Notes under the pieces: model-generated | Told to the model about the DNA's origin: nothing | Databases searched by the model: none | Seen by the model: the letters and a program-made list of their open reading frames with translations, nothing else | Assembly (NCBI GenBank): GCA_049700035.1 | Contig: JBNAWC010000001.1 | Coordinates: forward strand, 1-64,000 | Reading direction: 5' to 3' | Length of the DNA stretch: 64,000 nucleotides | Source of the DNA: JAVZLQ01 sp049700035 | Lineage (GTDB): Archaea > Thermoproteota > Bathyarchaeia > Bathyarchaeales > Bathycorpusculaceae | Translations under genes and position numbers: made by a program | Shown: positions 7,885 through 16,352 of the stretch, in pieces | Position numbering within the stretch: position 1 is the stretch's first letter | Layout of the letters: each line of letters begins with the position of its first letter

Positions 7885-9196
7885 GAGCATCAAAACCAGA
7901 GCAAGAGAAAAAGTTGATTTGCTAATAGTGAACGCCAACGAGCTTGTTACGCTCGCTGGAGGAAATGAGAAGCCTCGCGTTGGCAAGCAAATGCGCGATT
8001 TAGGAATAATCCACAATGGAGGCTTAGCAATCAAAGATGGCAGAATAGCCGCTGTGGGTAAAACATCAGAAATAACGAAAGCCTTTAGGGCTGAAACAAT
8101 AATAAGCGCTGATGGAAAAACTGTTTTGCCAGGTTTTGTTGACCCTCATACGCATCTTGTTTTTGCTGGTTCAAGAGAAGATGAATTTCAGATGCGTATT
8201 GAAGGTGCCTATTACTTGGAGATTCTAAGCGCTGGCGGCGGTATATTAAAAACTGTTAGAGAAACTCGAAAGGCTAGTGTTGACAAAATTGTTGATTTTG
8301 GATTAAAGACGCTTGACATCATGTTAGAGTATGGGACAACAACTGTTGAGGCTAAGAGCGGTTATGGATTAACGACAAAGGATGAACTGAAACTTTTGGA
8401 AGCCATAAACCGTCTCGAGCAACTGCATTCTGTGGATGTTGTTCCAACTTTCATGGGTGCACATGCAATTCCAACAGAATATAAGAGTGCTCCGCTAGAT
8501 TACGTTAACATCGTTGCTGAGGAAATGATTCCCGCCGTGGCGGAGAAAAGGCTTGCCGAATTCTGCGATGTCTTCTGCGAGAAAGGCGTCTTCACATTAG
8601 AGCAGAGCAAGCGCATTTTAATAACGGCAAAAAGTCACGGCTTAACCCCTAAAATTCACGCTGACGAAATGAGCATGTGTGGCGGCACAGAACTCGCGGC
8701 AGAAGTTGAAGCAGTTTCCGCCGAGCATCTGCTTTTTGCGTCTAACGAGGGCATCAAAGCCCTTGCAAACAAAGGAGTAATTGCTGTTCTTTTACCCGCA
8801 GCTTCTTTCAGCTTGATGAGTGGGCGGCATGCCGACGCGAGAAAAATGATTGAATGTGGGGTTCCAGTAGCCCTTGGAACAGATTTTAATCCGAGCTGCT
8901 GGGTGGAAAACATGCAGCTAGTAATAGCCTTTGCATGTTATTTCTTGAGGTTAACTCCAGCAGAAGCCATAACCGCAGCGACAATTAACGCAGCACATGC
9001 AATTAAAAGGGCTCATGAGGTTGGCAGTTTGGAAATCGGGAAAAAGGCTGATGTTGTTGTTTTGGACGTGCCCAACCACAAGTTTCTCGGTTACCGTTTT
9101 GGAACAAATCTCGTTGACAAAGTCATTAAAAACGGCAGATTGGTTGTTGATAGAGAAAAAAGCGCGGAACTTGTGCTTCCAAGCGAAACCGAATAA
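7871..9196 (+). CDS. hutI: imidazolonepropionase
   Basis: Hydrolyses 4-imidazolone-5-propionate to N-formimino-glutamate. Amidohydrolase superfamily metal motif LPGFVDPHTHLVFAGSREDEF, with later KIHADEMS (metal His), HLLFASNEG and GTDFNPSCW (catalytic Asp). 441 residues, full length. The start is GTG 7871 inside the ftcD tail, with GGAGAAAGG just before it; this translational overlap suggests coupling with ftcD. Confidence 0.95.
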   Translation: MHLSKSIKTRAREKVDLLIVNANELVTLAGGNEKPRVGKQMRDLGIIHNGGLAIKDGRIAAVGKTSEITKAFRAETIISADGKTVLPGFVDPHTHLVFAGSREDEFQMRIEGAYYLEILSAGGGILKTVRETRKASVDKIVDFGLKTLDIMLEYGTTTVEAKSGYGLTTKDELKLLEAINRLEQLHSVDVVPTFMGAHAIPTEYKSAPLDYVNIVAEEMIPAVAEKRLAEFCDVFCEKGVFTLEQSKRILITAKSHGLTPKIHADEMSMCGGTELAAEVEAVSAEHLLFASNEGIKALANKGVIAVLLPAASFSLMSGRHADARKMIECGVPVALGTDFNPSCWVENMQLVIAFACYFLRLTPAEAITAATINAAHAIKRAHEVGSLEIGKKADVVVLDVPNHKFLGYRFGTNLVDKVIKNGRLVVDREKSAELVLPSETE

Positions 9197-9209
9197 GACA
9201 ACGCGTCAT

Positions 9210-9452
9210 TTACTTTTTCAATGCCTTTTTGCCAAACGTAAAGATAAGCCATACTACGACGCCGTAAACTATCCCATTGAAAATTGCTGACAGCAACGTT
9301 TTCACTGCCAATCCACTCCACTCTAATGTGGGATCTATCCCCATAGAATCGCTTATCATGTTACCTGGCGGTAGATCAGCGTAAGCAAAGGTTGCGGCTA
9401 GAAATATCAGAAAAGTTATTACGAAAACTATTGCTCCTTCACCTTTCATCAT
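9210..9452 (-). CDS. small two-helix membrane protein
   Basis: An 80-residue protein, not recognised. It has an N-terminal hydrophobic segment that could be a signal anchor (IVFVITFLIFLAATFAYA), an intervening polar stretch with DPTLEWSG, and a second helix (LLSAIFNGIVYGVVVWLIF) with a Lys-rich end. The SD AGGAGAAAAC right before ATGATG at 9452 supports expression. It lies on the opposite strand between hutI and hutU, 13 nt from the hutI stop. Confidence 0.6.
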   Translation of the reverse strand: MMKGEGAIVFVITFLIFLAATFAYADLPPGNMISDSMGIDPTLEWSGLAVKTLLSAIFNGIVYGVVVWLIFTFGKKALKK

Positions 9453-9514
9453 GTTTTCTCCTAGTTAACCCAGCGTATGATGCGCGCCTTCTTAATAAGC
9501 TTGGTGGTGCAGTA

Positions 9515-9545
9515 AAAATTATAATGCACTTTTATATTCTGGTGC
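9515..9545 (+). promoter_or_regulatory. hutU core promoter
   Basis: AAAATTATAAT at about 9516-9525 is centred 26 nt before the hutU ATG, fitting a leaderless mRNA. A second TATA-like TTTTATAT at 9531-9538 is only 12 nt from the ATG and would give a start inside the gene. Confidence 0.4.
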
Positions 9546-11219
9546 ATGGTGGAGACAGCGATATTGAAAATCAAAAAGCCCATTAAATGTTTGACTGGTT
9601 CTGAACTTCATTGCAAGAACTGGCAGATTGAAGGAATTCTACGCATGCTTTTTAACGTTGTTGACCCTGAAGTGGCAAAAGACCCTGAAAAGCTTATTGT
9701 TTATGGTGGAACAGGCAAGGCGGCGCGGAACTGGGAGTGCTTCGAAAAAATTGTTGAAACCTTAACAGAGCTTGAACCAGACGAAACCATGCTTGTCCAA
9801 AGCGGCAAGCCAGTAGCAGTCTTCAAAACTCACGAGTGGGCTCCAAGAGCCCTAATAGTCAACGCGATGCTTGTACCGAAATGGGCAACTTGGGACTACT
9901 TCTACGAGCTTGAACAGAAAGGCTTAATCATGTTTGGACAAATGACCGCGGGCTCATGGGCATACATTGGAACACAAGGCATATTACAGGGCACGTATGA
10001 AACGCTTGCCGCCGTTGCAAAAGAACATTTTGGCGGTTCTTTAAAAGGAAGGCTTGTTTTAACTGCTGGTTTGGGCGAGATGGGTGGCGCCCAACCATTA
10101 GCTGTCACAATGAATGAAGGCGTCGCTTTAGTTGTTGAAATTGACAAGAGGGCAATCGACAGAAGGCTTAGGCATGGCTATTTGGAGATGTGGACAGACG
10201 ATTTGGACGAGGCAGTCAAACTGGCTTTAGAGGCAAAAAGGGGAGGTTTTCCAAGAAGCATAGGCTTGCTTGGCAACGCTGCAGAAGTGCATCCAAAACT
10301 ACTGCGGAAAGGCGTAATACCAGACGTTCTAACAGACCAAACATCAGCACACGACCCGTTAAACGGCTATTATCCAGCAGGATTATCCAAAGAGGAGGCA
10401 GACGAGCTTAGAAAGAATAACCCACAAGAATATTTGCGCCGTGCAAGCGAGAGCATGCGCCTCCAAGTCGAAACAATGGTTAAAATGATGGAGAAAGGAG
10501 CCATAACATTCGAATACGGCAACAACCTACGCCAACAAGCATACAACGCTGGCTTCAAAGACGCGTTTGCATATCCAGGCTTTGTCCAACGCTACATTAG
10601 GCCAATGTTCTGCGAGGGCAAAGGGCCATTCCGTTGGACATCGCTTGTCGGCAGTGCCGAAGACATTTACACGCTTGATGACGTTATTTTGAAGGATTTT
10701 GCCTACAACAAAGAACTGTGCAGGTGGATAAGAAAGGCCAAAGAACAAGTCAAGTTTCAAGGCTTGCCCGCGAGGGTTTGCTGGCTTGGTTTTGGCGAGA
10801 GGGCGCGTTTCGGCAAAATAATGAATGATATGGTTGCAAGCGGCAAAATCAGCGGTCCAGTGTGGATTGGACGAGACCATCTAGACGGCGGCAGCGTGGC
10901 ATCGCCAAACCGAGAAACAGAAGGCATGATGGACGGAAGCGACGCAATAGCAGACTGGCCCATACTCAACGCTTTAATTAACGCTGTGGGCGGCGCCACA
11001 TGGGTAAGCGTTCACCACGGCGGCGGCGTAGGCATAGGCTACAGCATACACGCTGGCATGTGCCTTGTCGCTGACGGCACGAAAGAAGCGGAAAAACGCA
11101 TAACAACAGTCTTGACAACAGACCCTGGAACAGCAATTGTGCGTCACGCAGATGCTGGATATGAAAAAGCAAAGAAAATAGCGAAAGAAAAAGGCATCAA
11201 AATGCCCATGCTAAAGTAA
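9546..11219 (+). CDS. hutU: urocanate hydratase
   Basis: NAD-dependent urocanase, converting urocanate to imidazolonepropionate. Clear motifs: VVDPEVAKDPEKLIVYGGTGKAARNW, the NAD site LVLTAGLGEMGGAQPLA, DQTSAHDPLNGYYPAG, and the C-terminal GGSVASPNRETEGM and VHHGGGVGIGYS. 557 residues, full length. With ftcD and hutI it covers urocanate to glutamate; no histidine ammonia-lyase lies nearby. It has its own promoter, separated from hutI by the reverse-strand membrane gene. Its stop overlaps the tail of the opposing small membrane ORF. Confidence 0.96.
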   Translation: MVETAILKIKKPIKCLTGSELHCKNWQIEGILRMLFNVVDPEVAKDPEKLIVYGGTGKAARNWECFEKIVETLTELEPDETMLVQSGKPVAVFKTHEWAPRALIVNAMLVPKWATWDYFYELEQKGLIMFGQMTAGSWAYIGTQGILQGTYETLAAVAKEHFGGSLKGRLVLTAGLGEMGGAQPLAVTMNEGVALVVEIDKRAIDRRLRHGYLEMWTDDLDEAVKLALEAKRGGFPRSIGLLGNAAEVHPKLLRKGVIPDVLTDQTSAHDPLNGYYPAGLSKEEADELRKNNPQEYLRRASESMRLQVETMVKMMEKGAITFEYGNNLRQQAYNAGFKDAFAYPGFVQRYIRPMFCEGKGPFRWTSLVGSAEDIYTLDDVILKDFAYNKELCRWIRKAKEQVKFQGLPARVCWLGFGERARFGKIMNDMVASGKISGPVWIGRDHLDGGSVASPNRETEGMMDGSDAIADWPILNALINAVGGATWVSVHHGGGVGIGYSIHAGMCLVADGTKEAEKRITTVLTTDPGTAIVRHADAGYEKAKKIAKEKGIKMPMLK

Positions 11220-11453
11220 CCCTACAATTTTCACAAGCAAAATTAAAATCCCAACAATCACAGCCCAGAAAACAAAGTCAGCAAAAAATTCGAGGCAAAA
11301 GAATTTTTCGCCAGCAAAAGCGTCGTTCACTCGCCAAATCATTGGAAATCCATAATACTTGTTTTCTGGAATTACCACGCCGCTCGGCGTGTTTTCGATA
11401 AAACCTGCAAGTGCGGTTATGCAAGCGCCAATGATTATGGCTAGGATTAAAAT
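11211..11453 (-). CDS. small membrane protein lacking a standard start codon
   Basis: The minus strand has an open stretch of 82 codons between TAG at 11460-11462 and the TAG at 11211. It looks like protein: an N-terminal helix (ILILAIIIGACITALAGFI), a polar loop with YYGFPMIWRVND, a second helix (FFADFVFWAVIVGILILLV). No ATG, GTG or TTG occurs before codon 30. Either ATT at 11453 starts it, or one base is missing near 11453 (a TTG AAG and a GTG frame lie just upstream in the other two frames), or it is decaying. A TATA-like TTTTATAC occurs near 11510. Function unknown. Confidence 0.45.
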   Translation of the reverse strand: MLILAIIIGACITALAGFIENTPSGVVIPENKYYGFPMIWRVNDAFAGEKFFCLEFFADFVFWAVIVGILILLVKIVGLL

Positions 11454-11587
11454 TCGCCACTAATCTTCAAGTATTTTTCACTTTAACATGTGAAAGCCGT
11501 AAAGCCGTATAAAACTCTTTGGTGAAAAGCGAAATTGCAAAGCGCTTTATACAGAAAAATTGTGGAAAAAGGTGAGAGCTGCGGGTT

Positions 11588-13216
11588 TTAGTCTTCGCCG
11601 AACTCTGAAGATTCTTTAGACGGTTTCTTTCCTTCCTTCTCTTTCTCCATGCCCTTGGCCGCAATCAAGTCGTCAATCTTCAATATCATGTTCGCGGCTT
11701 CGGTTGCTGACTTAATAACTTGCTGCTTAACCCTTAATGGTTCGACAACGTTTAGCTCCAGCATGTCTCTGATTTTTCCAGAGAAAACATCAACGCCGTA
11801 GGATGGGCTTGCAGCGCTTTCATGTTTAGCTCTTAATGCCACCATTATGTCAATTGGGTCTAATCCCGCATTTTCAGCCAGTGTCAGCGGAATGGATTCA
11901 ACTGCGTCAGCAAACGCTTCTATGGCTAGTTGTTCTCTCCCGCCTACTTTGACAGCGTAGTCTCTAAGCTGTTTGGCGACTTCTGCTTCTGGTGCACCGC
12001 CACCTGGAACAATTTTTCCATCTTCAATTGCGTTTCTCACGACACAAAGCGCATCGTGAAGCGAACGCTCGGCCTCGTCTATTACGTGTTCTGTTCCGCC
12101 TCTAATGACTATTGTTACGGCTTTTGGATTCTTGCATTCGCGCACATAGACAAGTTTGTCCTCGCCGATTTTAACTTCCTCGACCGTTTTTGCTTCGCCG
12201 AGCATGTCGGACGTTAGTTCTTTAACGCTTGCGACGATTTTTCCACCAGTGGCTTTGGATAGCTTCTCCATGTCGCTGCTGCTCACGTTTTTGACTGCTA
12301 GTATGCCTCTTTTCGCCAGGAAATGAAGTGCCACGTCGTCGATGCCCTTTTCGCAGAAAACGACATTCGCGCCAGCCTCTGCAATTTTGTCAACCNNNNN
12401 NNNNNGGAAAAGTTTCATCTGCTCTGGGGTTTCGATGTTGATTTTTGCGTCGAATTCTGTCTTTTCAATTTCAAGTTTCGCGTTTAACAGTGCAATTTTC
12501 GCGTTGTTGACGATTTTCGGCATTTGTGGGTGTGCAACTTCTTTGTCGATGACCATGCCTTTGACAAGTTCTGTTTCGTCCAAGCTTTTTCCATGCTTCT
12601 TTAGAATCTTTATTAGGTCGATGTCCGCTTTGATTTTTCCATCCTTTTCCTCTGCAACTTGTTTGACTGCCTCAACTGCAAGCTTTGCAAAGTGTTCCTT
12701 CGCCACTGTTATGCCCTTGCTTCCCATGGATGTCATTGCAACGTCTATCAAGCGTTTCTCGTCGTTTATGCTCACTGGAATTGCCATTTTTTCGAGAACT
12801 TCTTGCGCCTTTTCGCTTGCCTTCTTGTAACCGTCAATGATTAATGTCGGATGGATATTTTGGTCGAGAAGGGTTTCAGCCTTCGCCAGCAGTTCTCCAG
12901 CCAAAACCACGGCGGTTGTTGTTCCGTCGCCTACTTCGTTGTCTTGCGCTTTGGCTACTTCCACAAGCATTTTTGCTGCTGGATGCTGGACGTCAAGCTC
13001 CTTCATTATTGTTGCGCCGTCGTTTGTTATTGAAACGTCTCCGAAGCTGCTGACAAGCATCTTGTCCATTCCACGCGGTCCAAGGGTCGTCTTTATGGTT
13101 TCAGCTATTATTTTCGCGGCTGTGATGTTGTTTCTTTGGGCTTCTCTTCCGCTTGTTCTGCTTGTTCCTTCCTTCAATATTAAAACTGGAACTGTTCCAG
13201 AATGGGCAACAGCCAT
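11588..13216 (-). CDS. ths: thermosome subunit (group II chaperonin)
   Basis: ATP-driven folding chamber subunit. Motifs: TLGPRGMDKM and GDVSITNDGATI (nucleotide site), GDGTTTAVVLAGELL with the catalytic Asp, and EAEVAKQLRDYA in the C-terminal equatorial part; PGGGAPEAE is typical. The C-terminus is charged rather than Gly-Met rich. The frame crosses a 10-N gap at 12396-12405: families normally have about 12-15 residues between MKLF and MVDKIAEAGANV, but only 4 are allowed by the N run, so the gap is larger than drawn. Start ATG 13216 with a very strong SD (GGAGGTGATG). Confidence 0.95.
   Translation of the reverse strand: MAVAHSGTVPVLILKEGTSRTSGREAQRNNITAAKIIAETIKTTLGPRGMDKMLVSSFGDVSITNDGATIMKELDVQHPAAKMLVEVAKAQDNEVGDGTTTAVVLAGELLAKAETLLDQNIHPTLIIDGYKKASEKAQEVLEKMAIPVSINDEKRLIDVAMTSMGSKGITVAKEHFAKLAVEAVKQVAEEKDGKIKADIDLIKILKKHGKSLDETELVKGMVIDKEVAHPQMPKIVNNAKIALLNAKLEIEKTEFDAKINIETPEQMKLFXXXXVDKIAEAGANVVFCEKGIDDVALHFLAKRGILAVKNVSSSDMEKLSKATGGKIVASVKELTSDMLGEAKTVEEVKIGEDKLVYVRECKNPKAVTIVIRGGTEHVIDEAERSLHDALCVVRNAIEDGKIVPGGGAPEAEVAKQLRDYAVKVGGREQLAIEAFADAVESIPLTLAENAGLDPIDIMVALRAKHESAASPSYGVDVFSGKIRDMLELNVVEPLRVKQQVIKSATEAANMILKIDDLIAAKGMEKEKEGKKPSKESSEFGED
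12396..12405. other. assembly gap (10 N) in the thermosome gene
   Basis: Ten N, a scaffold placeholder. The flanking protein suggests roughly 25-35 nt more is missing than the 10 N imply. Confidence 0.9.
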
Positions 13217-13220
13217 TACA

Positions 13221-13298
13221 CATCACCTCCACACTTTTGGGTGTGAAAGGTGAAGTTTTAACAAGCAAAATTTTAGACGGAGGACGCTTCTATATAAA
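13221..13298 (-). promoter_or_regulatory. thermosome promoter, leader and ribosome binding site
   Basis: TTTATATA (13291-13298, minus strand) is a near-ideal TATA box. The predicted leader of about 50 nt ends with a CACAC/GTGTG 5-bp inverted repeat (13230-13245) right before the SD GGAGGTGATG (13221-13230). The strong elements fit a highly expressed chaperonin gene. Confidence 0.65.
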
Positions 13299-13328
13299 TG
13301 TTTCTAGGCGTGATTGAACCGTTAAACT

Positions 13329-14387
13329 TTAAGCCTTAACAATTCTATATCCAGCAGCCTTACGAAGCCTATTCATAACAGCCAAACCAAGCCCTTGAAG
13401 TGGCACACCCTCAGCGATTATAACATCAACTTCTTCCACGTCAAACTCCCTCAAAAGCCTAAACAAGTTTTTGGCAATTGTCGCTAAATCGCCTCTGCTT
13501 CCCAACGATTTAACAACATAACCTTCATAATTTGCGGAAGTTTCGTCTGTCGCAAGAACGCCAACCTTTAAACCCTTTTGTGCATATTGCTCCGCCAACT
13601 CCTTCGCTTTCTTCACCATCGCTTGAACTTCTCCCTCAACAACCACCACTTCAGCTTTGGGTGCATAATGCTTATGTTTAAGGCCTGGAGAACGAACTTT
13701 TTCGACTTGCACCTCTTTATCTGCAATTGCAACTGGATGAATCTCCACTGTTCCAAGAACACGCTTCAAGTCTTCGTATGGCGTTCCACCTGGGCGAAGA
13801 ATCTGCGGCGGGCTGCTTGTCAAATCTAAAACTGTTGATTCAACGCCAATGTTTGTTGGTCCAGCATCTAAAACAGCGTCTATCCGTCCATCTAAATCCT
13901 CCAAAACGTGCTCGGCGCTTGTTGGGCTTGGCTTTCCAGCAAGGTTTGCGCTTGGAGCTGCTATTGGGCAGTTGCTTTCTCTGAGCAAGGCTAAAGCAAC
14001 ATTGTGCCTTGGCATTCTAATCGCTATTGTGTCCAAACCAGCCACAGTCACGCTTGGCACCATTTCCGAACACTCAAAAATTAACGTTAATGGTCCAGGC
14101 CAAAACCTTTCCATTAGCGTTTTGGCTTTTTGTGGAACATGCTTTGCCAGTCGATATACTTCTTCGATTTTTCCGACGTGAACTATTGGTGGATTATCCA
14201 ATGGTCTTTTTTTGGCTTCGAATAGTGTTAGAACAGCCTTTGGGTTTAGCGCGTCTGCCCCTAAACCGTAAACTGTTTCTGTTGGAAAGGCGACTAATCC
14301 GCCCTTTTTGATAATGTCTGCTGCTATGCGTATTTCTCCTAGTTCTGGTTTTTTGGAATTAACTTTTAGTACTAATGTTTTTTTCAC
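13329..14387 (-). CDS. sua5: L-threonylcarbamoyladenylate synthase
   Basis: Makes threonylcarbamoyl-AMP from threonine, bicarbonate and ATP for tRNA t6A synthesis; the product feeds KEOPS. It has the YrdC domain (VAFPTETVYGLGADAL, KKRPLDNPPIVHV, APSANLAGKPSPTSAEHV, VESTVLDL) in the first 210 residues and the C-terminal Sua5 domain joined by a linker with SPGLKHKHYAPKA. Start GTG 14387 (352 residues) is preferred over ATG 14420 because a CTTAAATG box lies about 33 nt upstream and GGGG precedes it; the longer form would only add an odd N-terminus. Confidence 0.92.
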   Translation of the reverse strand: MKKTLVLKVNSKKPELGEIRIAADIIKKGGLVAFPTETVYGLGADALNPKAVLTLFEAKKRPLDNPPIVHVGKIEEVYRLAKHVPQKAKTLMERFWPGPLTLIFECSEMVPSVTVAGLDTIAIRMPRHNVALALLRESNCPIAAPSANLAGKPSPTSAEHVLEDLDGRIDAVLDAGPTNIGVESTVLDLTSSPPQILRPGGTPYEDLKRVLGTVEIHPVAIADKEVQVEKVRSPGLKHKHYAPKAEVVVVEGEVQAMVKKAKELAEQYAQKGLKVGVLATDETSANYEGYVVKSLGSRGDLATIAKNLFRLLREFDVEEVDVIIAEGVPLQGLGLAVMNRLRKAAGYRIVKA

Positions 14388-14456
14388 GTTTGCCCCAAAA
14401 TAATGCGGTTTGAGAAGCATTTAAGCTTCTTGTGTTTAAAACAATGGGGGCGGGGT

Positions 14457-14948
14457 TTAGACGACATAGTAGTCTATGACTTTTTTGATACTTTTTGGAG
14501 GCGCTTGTCTCGCGGCAAGTTGCTTAAGTATCTTTATCATTTGCGGCTGGAACCTTGCTATGTCTGTTAAAGAGACTAAGCCCACTAAACGTTTTCCTTC
14601 AACAACGGGCAGCTTCTTAATCTTCATCTGAAACATCAATCTAACCGCTTCTTCCAAATCCATGTTTGGCTCAACAACAACAAGTGGGCTTGACATTATT
14701 TCCTTAACCTTCGTTTTGTTTGCGTCTCTTGCTTCCGCAACAACTCTTTTCAGAAGGTCTCTTTCGGTTATTATTCCCATAGCTTTCCCTTTTCTAACAG
14801 CGATTAGACAGCCGATTTCAAACTTGTTCATTATTTCAGCTGCCTCTTTAACCGTGGCGTTTTCGTCTATTGTTATGACCTCCTTTATCATTACGTCGCT
14901 GACCTTTAATGTTAGTCCGCTTTCCTCTTCCGTTTCTTCAGACAACAA
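14457..14948 (-). CDS. tandem CBS domain protein
   Basis: Two CBS domains in 163 residues: KVSDVMIKEVITIDENATVKEAAEIM with GIITERDLLKRVV, and KVKEIMSSPLVVVEPNMDLEEAVRLM with GLVSLTDIARF. CBS pairs bind adenine nucleotides and act as energy or ligand sensors. No catalytic domain is fused, so its partner is unknown. Start is TTG (14948 or 14945) after a GGTGG stretch. It lies between sua5 and the ubiD-type gene on the same strand with 57 nt to ubiD. Confidence 0.85.
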   Translation of the reverse strand: MLSEETEEESGLTLKVSDVMIKEVITIDENATVKEAAEIMNKFEIGCLIAVRKGKAMGIITERDLLKRVVAEARDANKTKVKEIMSSPLVVVEPNMDLEEAVRLMFQMKIKKLPVVEGKRLVGLVSLTDIARFQPQMIKILKQLAARQAPPKSIKKVIDYYVV

Positions 14949-15005
14949 ACCACCAGCTTCCTCTATTTTTTCTGTAAACGTAATATATAAAATGGTGTGC
15001 GATTT

Positions 15006-16352
15006 TTATTTCACCGTTTTTAGCAGCTTTTCAAGCAGTTTTTCGACATTCTTGCTTGCTGGTATTTTTGCTCTTTCAAACTTTTCTTTAGGCTTATTAA
15101 ATGGTCTTGTGGCGTCGATTCCCATTTTCGTTGTCGAACCCGTCTCTTGATCTGCAGACGAATCTAAAGTGGAGCCGCGCGCGTTGTTTATGATGATTAG
15201 GTCTTCGGATGCTTGAAAGCGTGTTGCAATAGCCCATTCAACATCATTAGCGTCAAAAACGTTTATGTCTGAATCCACGACAACGGCGTGTTTTAGGCTT
15301 GGATGTGCCGCAAAAGCTGCTAGCAAGGCGTTTTTGCCATCTCCATCGAGTTGTTTTTCAATGGATATTATGGCGTGGAGCCATCCGCTTCCGCCTCGCG
15401 AGAGATTCACCGCGCAAACTTTTGGCACAACTTTTGAAACAGCCTCCCAAATGAGCACTTCGTGTGGCAACCCCATCAGAAGTTTGTGTTCGGCTCCAGA
15501 AGGCAAAAGCGCCTGATAAATGTAGTCTTTCTTGTGCATTACGCCCACGATTTCAACCACTGGCTGCTTTCTTGTTATGTCATACGTTCCAGTTATGTCA
15601 ACGAAGGGTCCCTCAGACACCTCTTTGCTTGTGGAGATTATGCCTTCAATGACAAGCTCTGCATCTGCTGGCGCATAAGCGTCAACATGCTCGCATTTTA
15701 TTAGGCGAAGCTTTCCATCCATAAGCGTATTCGCAGCTTCGAATTCGTTGACGCCGAATGGTAGGGGCGAAGAAGCCGCCAGCATGACCGCTGGGTGCAC
15801 GCCAACAGATATTGAAACTTCCAAGTCTTTACGTGCTTCTTTTGCCATTTGCCAAAGCTTGAAAAGATGTCTTGGAACCAAACGGATAGCCAAGTGGCTC
15901 TTATCCAAAACTTGAAGTCTATGCACGGAAACATTCTCAATTGCGCCGTCAACGCTTTTCGCGTAAACAACCGCTGAAGTAAAATATGGACCCGCGTCCC
16001 TATCGAAATGCGTTAAAACGGGGATGCTGGATAAGTCTTTTTCAGCAACCTCTTTTACTGGGCCGTCTGAAACGATTTTTGGCTTTTTTGGCGAAAGCCA
16101 AGCGTTAATTAAATGTGAATAGAGCTTTTCTTGGCTTGTTCCAAGCGCCTTGCAGATTCTGCTTCTTTTTCCACAAACGTTCGCAACAATTTTCGTCCTA
16201 TAATCCTTAACCTTTTCAAAGAGCAAAATAGTGCCTTGTTCGTCAAACTGCTTCATTATGTATGCAATTTCAAATTTTGTTGAAATCTCGTCCTTTACAT
16301 GCAAGATTTCTTTTTCGTTTTCCATTTTTTCAAGAAAATCTCTGAAGCTCAT
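15006..16352 (-). CDS. UbiD-family decarboxylase
   Basis: Prenylated-FMN dependent decarboxylase. The 448-residue protein follows the UbiD layout: MSFRDFLEKMEN, LTHFDRDAGPYFTSAVVYAKS, NVSVHRLQVLDKSHLAIRL, the hydrophobic PLPFGVNEFEAANTL, and EGPFVDITGTYDITRKQPVVEI. In many archaea a protein of this size acts as anhydromevalonate phosphate decarboxylase in the modified mevalonate pathway; that is a plausible role here but the sequence alone does not prove it. It overlaps the upstream chaperone-like gene by 4 nt (ATGA). Confidence 0.88.
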   Translation of the reverse strand: MSFRDFLEKMENEKEILHVKDEISTKFEIAYIMKQFDEQGTILLFEKVKDYRTKIVANVCGKRSRICKALGTSQEKLYSHLINAWLSPKKPKIVSDGPVKEVAEKDLSSIPVLTHFDRDAGPYFTSAVVYAKSVDGAIENVSVHRLQVLDKSHLAIRLVPRHLFKLWQMAKEARKDLEVSISVGVHPAVMLAASSPLPFGVNEFEAANTLMDGKLRLIKCEHVDAYAPADAELVIEGIISTSKEVSEGPFVDITGTYDITRKQPVVEIVGVMHKKDYIYQALLPSGAEHKLLMGLPHEVLIWEAVSKVVPKVCAVNLSRGGSGWLHAIISIEKQLDGDGKNALLAAFAAHPSLKHAVVVDSDINVFDANDVEWAIATRFQASEDLIIINNARGSTLDSSADQETGSTTKMGIDATRPFNKPKEKFERAKIPASKNVEKLLEKLLKTVK

